The notes beneath the pieces were generated by a model. That model was not told the DNA's origin. It worked only from the letters and a program-made list of their open reading frames with translations, and did not search any database. This document shows, piece after piece, positions 57,147 to 64,000 of a stretch of DNA of 64,000 nt. This stretch comes from Atherix ibis (lineage: Eukaryota; Arthropoda; Insecta; Diptera; Athericidae): NCBI GenBank assembly GCA_958298945.1, contig OY282608.1, positions 74,634,806-74,698,805 of the forward strand, in the 5' to 3' direction. The position numbers and the translations under genes are program-made. Every line of letters begins with the position of its first letter. Within the stretch, counting starts at the first letter, position 1.

Positions 57147-58250
57147 CTAACAAACGAATAAACCAACAAACATACAAACCAACAAGCCAACTAACCAACA
57201 AACCAACAAACCAACAAGCCAACAAGCCAACAAACCAACAAGCCAACAAAAGAACAAACGAACAAACCAACAAACTAACAAACGAATAAACCAACAAACC
57301 AACAAACCAACAAGCCAACAAACCAACAAACCAACAAACCAACAAACGAACAAACCAACAAACCAACAAACCAACAAACCAACAAACCAACAAACCAACA
57401 AGCCAACAAACCAACAAACGAACAAACCAACAAGCCAACAAACCAACAAACCAACAAACCAACAAACCAACAAACCAAGAAACCAACAAACCAACAAACC
57501 AACAAACGAACAAACGTACAAACCAACAAACAAACAAACCAACAAACCAACAAACCAACAAACCAACAAACCAACAAACCAACAAACCAACAAACGAACA
57601 AACGAACAAACGAACAAACCAACAAACCAACAAACCAACAAACCAACAAACCAACAAACCAACAAACCAACAAACCAACAAACCAACAAACCAACAAAAC
57701 AAACAAACCAAAAAACGAACAAACCAACAAGCCAACAAACCAACAAACGAACAAACCAACAAACGAACAAACCAAAAAACCAACAAACCAACTAACCAAC
57801 AAACCAACAAACCAACAAACGAACAAACCACAAACCAACAAACCAACAAACCAACAAACCAACAAACCAACAAACCAACAAACCAACAAACCAACAAACC
57901 AACAAACCAACAAACCAACAAACCAACAAACCAACAAACCAACAAACGAACAAACCAACAAACCAACAAACCAACAAACCAACAAACCAACAAACCAACA
58001 AACGAACAAACCAACAAACGAACAAACGAACAAACCAACAAACCAACAAACCAACAAACCAACAAACCAACAAGAAAACAAACCAACAAGCCAACAAACC
58101 AACAAACCAACAAACGAACAAACGAACAAACCAACAAACCAACAAACCAACAAACCAACAAACGAACAACCCAACAAACCAACAAACCAACAAGCCAACA
58201 AGCCAACAAACCAACAAGCCAACAAAAGAACAAACGAACAAACCAACAAA
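57147..58250 (+). repeat. Right-domain unit U2 (1,104 bp)
   Basis: It has the same opening pair of tags (57,148 and 57,276, 128 bases apart) and the CGTACAAACC element near 57,515. It is 241 bases shorter than U1 and has one AAAACAAACAAACC slip near 57,697 and an AAGAAAACAAACC variant near 58,073. Confidence 0.8.
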
Positions 58251-59587
58251 CTAACAAACGAATAAACCAACAAACATACAAACCAACAAGCCAACTAACC
58301 AACAAACCAACAAACCAACAAGCCAACAAGCCAACAAACCAACAAGCCAACAAAAGAACAAACGAACAAACCAACAAACTAACAAACGAATAAACCAACA
58401 AACCAACAAACCAACAAGCCAACAAACCAACAAACCAACAAACCAACAAACGAACAAACCAACAAACCAACAAACCAACAAACCAACAAACCAACAAACC
58501 AACAAGCCAACAAACCAACAAACGAACAAACCAACAAGCCAACAAACCAACAAACCAACAAACCAACAAACCAACAAACCAAGAAACCAACAAACCAACA
58601 AACCAACAAACGAACAAACGTACAATACAACAAACAAACAAACCAACAAACGAACAAACCAACAAACCAACAAACCAACAAACCAACAAACCAACAAACG
58701 AACAAACCAACAAACCAACAAACCAACAAACCAACAAACCAACAAACCAACAAACCAACAAACCAACAAACCAACAAACCAACAAACCAACAAACCAACA
58801 AAACAAACAAACCAAAAAACCAACAAACCAACAAACCAACAAACCAACAAACCAACAAACCAACAAACCAACAAACGAACAAACGAACAAACCAACAAAC
58901 CAACAAACCAACAAACCAACAAGCCAACAAACCAACAAACAAACAAACCAACAAACGAACAAACCAACAAACCAACAAACCAACAAACGAACAAACAAAC
59001 AAACCAACAAACCAACAAACCAACAAACGAACAAACCAACAAACCAACAAACCCACAAACCAACAAACCAACAAACCAACAAACCAACAAACCAACAAAC
59101 CAACAAACCAACAAACCAACAAACCAACAAACGAACAAACGAACAAACCAACAAACCAACAAACCAACAAACCAACAAACCAACAAACCAACAAACCAAC
59201 AAACCAACAAACCAACAAACCAACAAACCAACAAAACAAACAAACCAAAAAACGAACAAACCAACAAGCCAACAAGCCAACAAACCAACAAACGAACAAA
59301 CCAACAAACGAACAAACCAAAAAACCAACAAACCAACTAACCAACAAACCAACAAACCAACAAACGAACAAACCACAAACCAACAAACCAACAAACCAAC
59401 AAACCAACAAACCAACAAACCAACAAGCCAACAAACCAACAAACCAACAAACGAACAAACGAACAAACCAACAAACCAACAAACCAACAAACCAACAAAC
59501 GAACAACCCAACAAACCAACAAACCAACAAGCCAACAAGCCAACAAACCAACAAGCCAACAAAAGAACAAACGAACAAACCAACAAA
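58251..59587 (+). repeat. Right-domain unit U3 (1,337 bp)
   Basis: The tag pair is at 58,252 and 58,380. CGTACAATACAAC near 58,619 replaces CGTACAAACCAAC. AAAACAAACAAACC slips lie near 58,800 and 59,233. Its length differs from U1 by exactly one octamer. Confidence 0.8.
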
Positions 59588-60925
59588 CTAACAAACGAAT
59601 AAACCAACAAACATACAAACCAACAAGCCAACTAACCAACAAACCAACAAACCAACAAGCCAACAAGCCAACAAACCAACAAGCCAACAAAAGAACAAAC
59701 GAACAAACCAACAAACTAACAAACGAATAAACCAACAAACCAACAAACCAACAAGCCAACAAACCAACAAACCAACAAACCAACAAACGAACAAACCAAC
59801 AAACCAACAAACCAACAAACCAACAAACCAACAAACCAACAAACCAACAAGCCAACAAACCAACAAACGAACAAACCAACAAGCCAACAAACCAACAAAC
59901 CAACAAACCAACAAACCAACAAACCAAGAAACCAACAAACCAACAAACCAACAAACGAACAAACGTACAAACCAACAAACAAACAAACCAACAAACGAAC
60001 AAACCAACAAACCAACAAACCAACAAACCAACAAACCAACAAACGAACAAACCAACAAACCAACAAACCAACAAACCAACAAACCAACAAACCAACAAAC
60101 CAACAAACCAACAAACCAACAAACCAACAAACCAACAAAACAAACAAACCAAAAAACCAACAAACCAACAAACCAACAAACCAACAAACCAACAAACCAA
60201 CAAACCAACAAACCAACAAACGAACAAACGAACAAACCAACAAACCAACAAACCAACAAACCAACAAGCCAACAAACCAACAAACAAACAAACCAACAAA
60301 CGAACAAACCAACAAACCAACAAACCAACAAACGAACAAACGAACAAACCAACAAACCAACAAACCAACAAACGAACAAACCAACAAACCAACAAACCAA
60401 CAAACCAACAAACCAACAAACCAACAAACCAACAAACCAACAAACCAACAAACCAACAAACCAACAAACGAACAAACGAACAAACGAACAAACCAACAAA
60501 CCAACAAACCAACAAACCAACAAACCAACAAACCAACAAACCAACAAACCAACAAACCAACAAACCAACAAAACAAACAAACCAAAAAACGAACAAACCA
60601 ACAAGCCAACAAGCCAACAAACCAACAAACGAACAAACCAACAAACGAACAAACCAAAAAACCAAAAAACCAACTAACCAACAAACCAACAAACCAACAA
60701 ACGAACAAACCACAAACCAACAAACCAACAAACCAACAAACCAACAAACCAACAAACCAACAAACCAACAAACCAACAAACCAACAAACCAACAAACCAA
60801 CAAACCAACAAACCAACAAACCAACAAACGAACAAACGAACAAACCAACAAACCAACAAACCAACAAACCAACAATCCAACAAACCAACAAACCAACAAA
60901 CCAACAAACCAACAAACGAACAAAC
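59588..60925 (+). repeat. Right-domain unit U4 (no closing tag)
   Basis: The tag pair is at 59,589 and 59,717, CGTACAAACC near 59,963 and AAAACAAACAAACC slips near 60,138 and 60,569. No further CTAACAAACGAATAAACC tag follows; the array passes into the run of AAAC tetramers at about 60,927. Confidence 0.75.
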
Positions 60926-60926
60926 A

Positions 60927-61635
60927 AACAAACAAACAAACAAACAAACGAACAAACCAACAAACCAACAAGCCAACAAACCAACAAACCAACAAACAAA
61001 CAAACCAACAAACCAACAAACAAACAAACCAACAGACCAACAAGCCAACACACCAACAAAACAACAAGCCAATAATCCAACAAACCAAGAAGCCAACAAA
61101 TGAACAAACCAACAAACAAACAAACCAACAAACCAACAAACGAACAAACCAACAAACGAACAAACCAACAAACCAACAAACCAACAAACCAACAAACCAA
61201 CAAACCAACAAACCAACAAACCAAGTAACCAACAAACTAACAAACCAACAAACCAACAAGCCAATAAACCAACAAGCCAACAAACCAACAAACCAACAAA
61301 CCAGCAAACCAACAAACCAACAAACCAACAAGCCAACAAGCCAACAAACCAACAAACCAACAAACCAACAAACCAAAAAACCAACAAACGAACAAACCAA
61401 CAAACAAACCAACGAACAAACCAATAAACAAACAAACCAACAAACCAACAAACCAACAAACCAACAAACCAACAAACCAACAAACCAACAAACCAACAAA
61501 CGAACAAACCAACAAACCAACAAACCAACAAACCAACAAGCCAACAAACCAACAAACCAATAAACGAACAAACGAACAAACGAACAAACGAACAAACCAA
61601 CAAACCAACAAACCAACAAACGAACAAACAAACAA
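60927..61635 (+). repeat. 0.7 kb block, copy 1 (offset 2,365-2,373)
   Basis: The block opens with a run of AAAC tetramers followed by CAGACC at 61,035, AACACACC, AAAACAACAAGCC, AATAATCC near 61,071, CAAATGAAC near 61,099, CCAAGTAACC near 61,221 and CAAACAAACCAACGAAC near 61,401. The same order is found at 63,295-64,000. Confidence 0.82.
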
Positions 61636-61679
61636 ACCAACAAACTAACAAACCAACAAGCCAACAAACCAACAAACCA

Positions 61680-62040
61680 ACAAACGAACAAACGAAACAA
61701 CCAACAAACGTACAAACGAACAAACCAATAAACCAACAAACCAACAAACCAACAAACCAACAAACCAACAAACCAACAAACCAACAAACGAACAAACCAA
61801 CAAACCAACAAACCAACAAACCAACGAGCCAACAAACCAACAAACCAACAAACGAACAAACGAACAAACGAACAAACGAACAAACGAACAAACGAACAAA
61901 CCAACAAACCAACAAACGAACAAACGAACAAACAAACAAACCAACAAACCAACAAACCAACAAACCAACAAGCCAACAAACCAACAAACCAACAAACGAA
62001 CAAACGAAACAACCAACAAACGAACAAACCAACAAACCAA
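61680..62040 (+). repeat. CGAAC-dense stretch with a duplicated CGAAACAACC tag
   Basis: CGAACAAACGAAACAACC occurs near 61,684 and 61,997, followed by CGTAC in the first case and CGAAC in the second. Between them lies the densest CGAAC run of the window (six consecutive octamers at about 61,851-61,900). Confidence 0.65.
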
Positions 62041-62329
62041 CAAACCAACAAACCAACAAACCAACAAACCAATAAACCAACAAACGAACAATCCAACAAA
62101 CCAACAAAAAGATAAACCAACGAACCAACAAACCAACAAACCAACAAACAAATAAACCAACAAACCAACAAACCAACAAACAAACAAACCAACAAACCAA
62201 CAAGCCAACAAGCCAAAAAACCAACAAGCCAACAAACGAACAAACCACCAAACCAACAAACCAACAAACCAACAAACCAACAAGCCAACGAACCAACAAA
62301 CCAACAGACAAATAAACCACAAACCAACA

Positions 62330-62470
62330 AACCAACCAACCAACATACAAATAAGCCAACAAACCAACAAACCAACAAACAAACAAACCAACAAACAAAC
62401 AAACCAAAAAACCAACAAGCCAACAAGCCAACAAACCAACAAGCCAACAAACCAACAAATAAACAAACCA
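62330..62470 (+). repeat. CATACAAATAAGCC block, copy 2
   Basis: ACCAACCAACATACAAATAAGCC near 62,333 has the same followers as at 51,925, including two CAAACAAACC variants and AAAAAACCAACAAGCC near 62,405. Confidence 0.7.
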
Positions 62471-62911
62471 ACAAACGAACAAACCAACAAACCAACAAAC
62501 CAACAAGCCAACAAACGAACAAACCAACAAATCAACAAACCAAGAAACCAACAAACCAACAAACCAACAAGCCAACAAACGAACAAACCAACAAACCAAC
62601 AAACCAACAAACCAAGAAACCAACAAACCAACATACCAACAAACCGACAAGCCAACAAGCCAACAAACCAACAAACGAACAAACCAACAAACGAACAAAC
62701 CAAAAAACCAAAAACCCACAAACCAACAAACCAACAAACCAATAAACCAACAAACCAACAAACCAACAAACCAACAAACCAACAAACCAACAAGCCAACA
62801 AACCAGCAAACCAACAAGCCAACAAGCCAACAAACTAACAAGCCAACAAACGAACAAACAAACAAACACACAAACCAACAAACCAACAAACCAGCAAACC
62901 AACAAACCAAC

Positions 62912-63060
62912 AAACCAACCAACCAACATACAAATAAGCCAACAAACCAACAAACCAACAAACAAACAAACCAACAAACAAACAAACCAAAAAACCAACA
63001 AGCCAACAAGCCAACAAGCCAACAAGCCAACAAACCAACAAACGAACAAACCACAAACCA
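62912..63060 (+). repeat. CATACAAATAAGCC block, copy 3
   Basis: The block lies 585 bases after copy 2, with four successive AAGCC octamers near 63,000-63,030 and a 1-base slip (CCACAAACC) near 63,052. Confidence 0.7.
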
Positions 63061-63294
63061 ACAAACCAACAAACCAACAAACCAACAAACCAACAAACCA
63101 ACAAACCAACAAACCAACAAACCAACAAACGAACAAACCAACAAACAAACAAACCAACAAACGAACAAACCAACAAACCAACAAACCAACAAGCCAACAA
63201 ACGAACAAACCAACAAACCAACAAACCAAGAAACCAACAAACCAACAAGCCAACAAACGAACAAACCAGCAAACCAACAAACGAAGAAACCAAC

Positions 63295-64000
63295 AAACAA
63301 ACAAACAAACAAACGAACAAACCAACAAACCAACAAGCCAACAAACCAACAAACCAACAAACAAACAAACCAACAAACCAACAAACCAACAAACAAACAA
63401 ACCAACAGACCAACAAGCCAACACACCAACAAAACAACAAGCCAATAATCCAACAAACCAAGAAGCCAACAAATGAACAAACCAACAAACAAACAAACCA
63501 ACAAACCAACAAACGAACAAACCAACAAACGAACAAACCAACAAACCAACAAACCAACAAACCAACAAACCAACAAACCAACAAACCAAGTAACCAACAA
63601 ACTAACAAACCAACAAACCAACAAGCCAATAAACCAACAAGCCAACAAACCAACAAACCAACAAACCAGCAAACCAACAAACCAACAAACCAACAAGCCA
63701 ACAAGCCAACAAACCAACAAACCAACAAACCAACAAACCAAAAAACCAACAAACGAACAAACCAACAAACAAACCAACGAACAAACCAATAAACAAACAA
63801 ACCAACAAACCAACAAACCAACAAACCAACAAACCAACAAACCAACAAACCAACAAACCAACAAACGAACAAACCAACAAACCAACAAACCAACAAACCA
63901 ACAAGCCAACAAACCAACAAACCAATAAACGAACAAACGAACAAACGAACAAACGAACAAACCAACAAACCAACAAACCAACAAACGAACAAACAAACAA
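63295..64000 (+). repeat. 0.7 kb block, copy 2 (runs off the right edge)
   Basis: This is the partner of 60,927-61,635: CAGACC at 63,408, AATAATCC near 63,446, CAAATGAAC near 63,474, CCAAGTAACC near 63,587 and CAAACAAACCAACGAAC near 63,768. The alignment is still good at the last base, so the copy continues outside the window. Confidence 0.82.

Larger units (their letters stand above)
1..64000 (+). repeat. Octameric satellite array (AACAAACC)n
   Basis: The window is an uninterrupted head-to-tail array of AACAAACC (GGTTTGTT on the other strand). Departures are mostly single substitutions: AACA in place of AACC, AACG, AATC, AAGC, ACTA, or AACC doubled into a run of ACCA tetramers. A smaller number are indels, mostly of 4 or 8 bases with occasional 1-base slips. 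The + strand is almost only A and C; G and T occur only as scattered substitutions. No inverted segment is visible, and neither end reaches unique sequence. All six frames are open by default, so the long reading frames in this region are not genes. The class is satellite or very long microsatellite DNA of a eukaryotic chromosome; the host species is not recognised. Confidence 0.98.
50580..64000 (+). repeat. Right-hand subfamily domain rich in AACGAAC and AAGCCAAC octamers
   Basis: From about 50.6 kb the dominant substitutions become C-to-G (CGAAC, often two or three octamers running) and AAGCC. T-bearing variants such as AATCC, ACTAC and AAATC become sparse. As a result - strand frames run for thousands of bases without a stop here; that follows from the substitution spectrum and is not evidence of coding. 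Module M and N tags are absent. Every CGAAC octamer introduces a CpG, which the consensus octamer lacks. Confidence 0.8.

Noticed and set aside
1..64000. CRISPR array
   Set aside because: There are no unique spacers between repeats; the repeat is 8 bases and continuous, and no cas-like genes exist.
1..64000. Active telomere array
   Set aside because: The motif is not one I recognise as a telomere repeat. Variants are frequent, and structured duplications of 1-6.5 kb are not expected of telomerase-made ends. A subtelomeric position remains possible.
1..64000. tRNA, rRNA or structured RNA genes
   Set aside because: The strand is almost only A and C, so base-paired stems cannot form, and no conserved RNA boxes are seen.

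Overview
The whole 64 kb window is one satellite DNA array. It is built from the octamer AACAAACC on the + strand, which reads GGTTTGTT on the - strand, in a single orientation from the first base to the last. No stretch of more than a few tens of bases departs from the octamer. I see no protein-coding gene, RNA gene, transposon, promoter, origin or other unique sequence. Neither edge contains flanking DNA, so the array is longer than the window. An array this long, with nested higher-order repeats, points to a eukaryotic chromosome (heterochromatic, pericentromeric, subtelomeric or sex/B-chromosome satellite). The species and the chromosomal position cannot be read from the sequence.

The long open frames on the - strand are an arithmetic artefact. 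The repeat contains no stop codon in any of the six frames, and because 8 is not a multiple of 3, all three frames of a strand give the same octapeptide in rotation: LLVCWFVG on the - strand and NKPTNQQT on the + strand. The frames end only where a point substitution happens to make a stop.

The information in the window lies in the sparse variants, which mark a higher-order structure. (i) 1-11.5 kb is a mosaic. It holds a 1.37-1.38 kb duplication (1.83-2.85 and 3.2-4.2 kb, with a third partial copy at 4.2-4.9 kb), a segment at the left edge repeated at 5.64-6.5 kb, and copies of a block with a CGAAGACACC-type tag near 6.7, 7.9, 8.7 and 13.4 kb. (ii) 8.66-11.49 kb recurs at 13.35-16.18 kb. Between the two copies lies a 1.7 kb island rich in AAGCC octamers. 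(iii) 11-50.6 kb is organised around a ~320 bp block, called module M here, in which diagnostic variants follow in a fixed order; 14 full or truncated copies are listed. Large duplications carry it: 16.2-20.2 kb with 22.7-26.7 kb, a direct tandem duplication of 3,623 bp (27.74-35.0 kb), and a tandem duplication of about 4.04 kb (41.7-49.8 kb). (iv) From about 50.6 kb to the end the variant spectrum changes to CGAAC and AAGCC octamers, module M disappears, and different units of 1,104-1,345 bp take over (55.8-60.9 kb). A 0.7 kb block near 61 kb is repeated at the right edge.

The picture is of an array growing by in-register unequal exchange at several scales: tetramer, octamer, ~0.3 kb module, 1-4 kb units and 6.5 kb blocks. 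No new gene system is present. What merits attention is the unusually long, directional octameric satellite, its higher-order organisation and the annotation hazard it creates.
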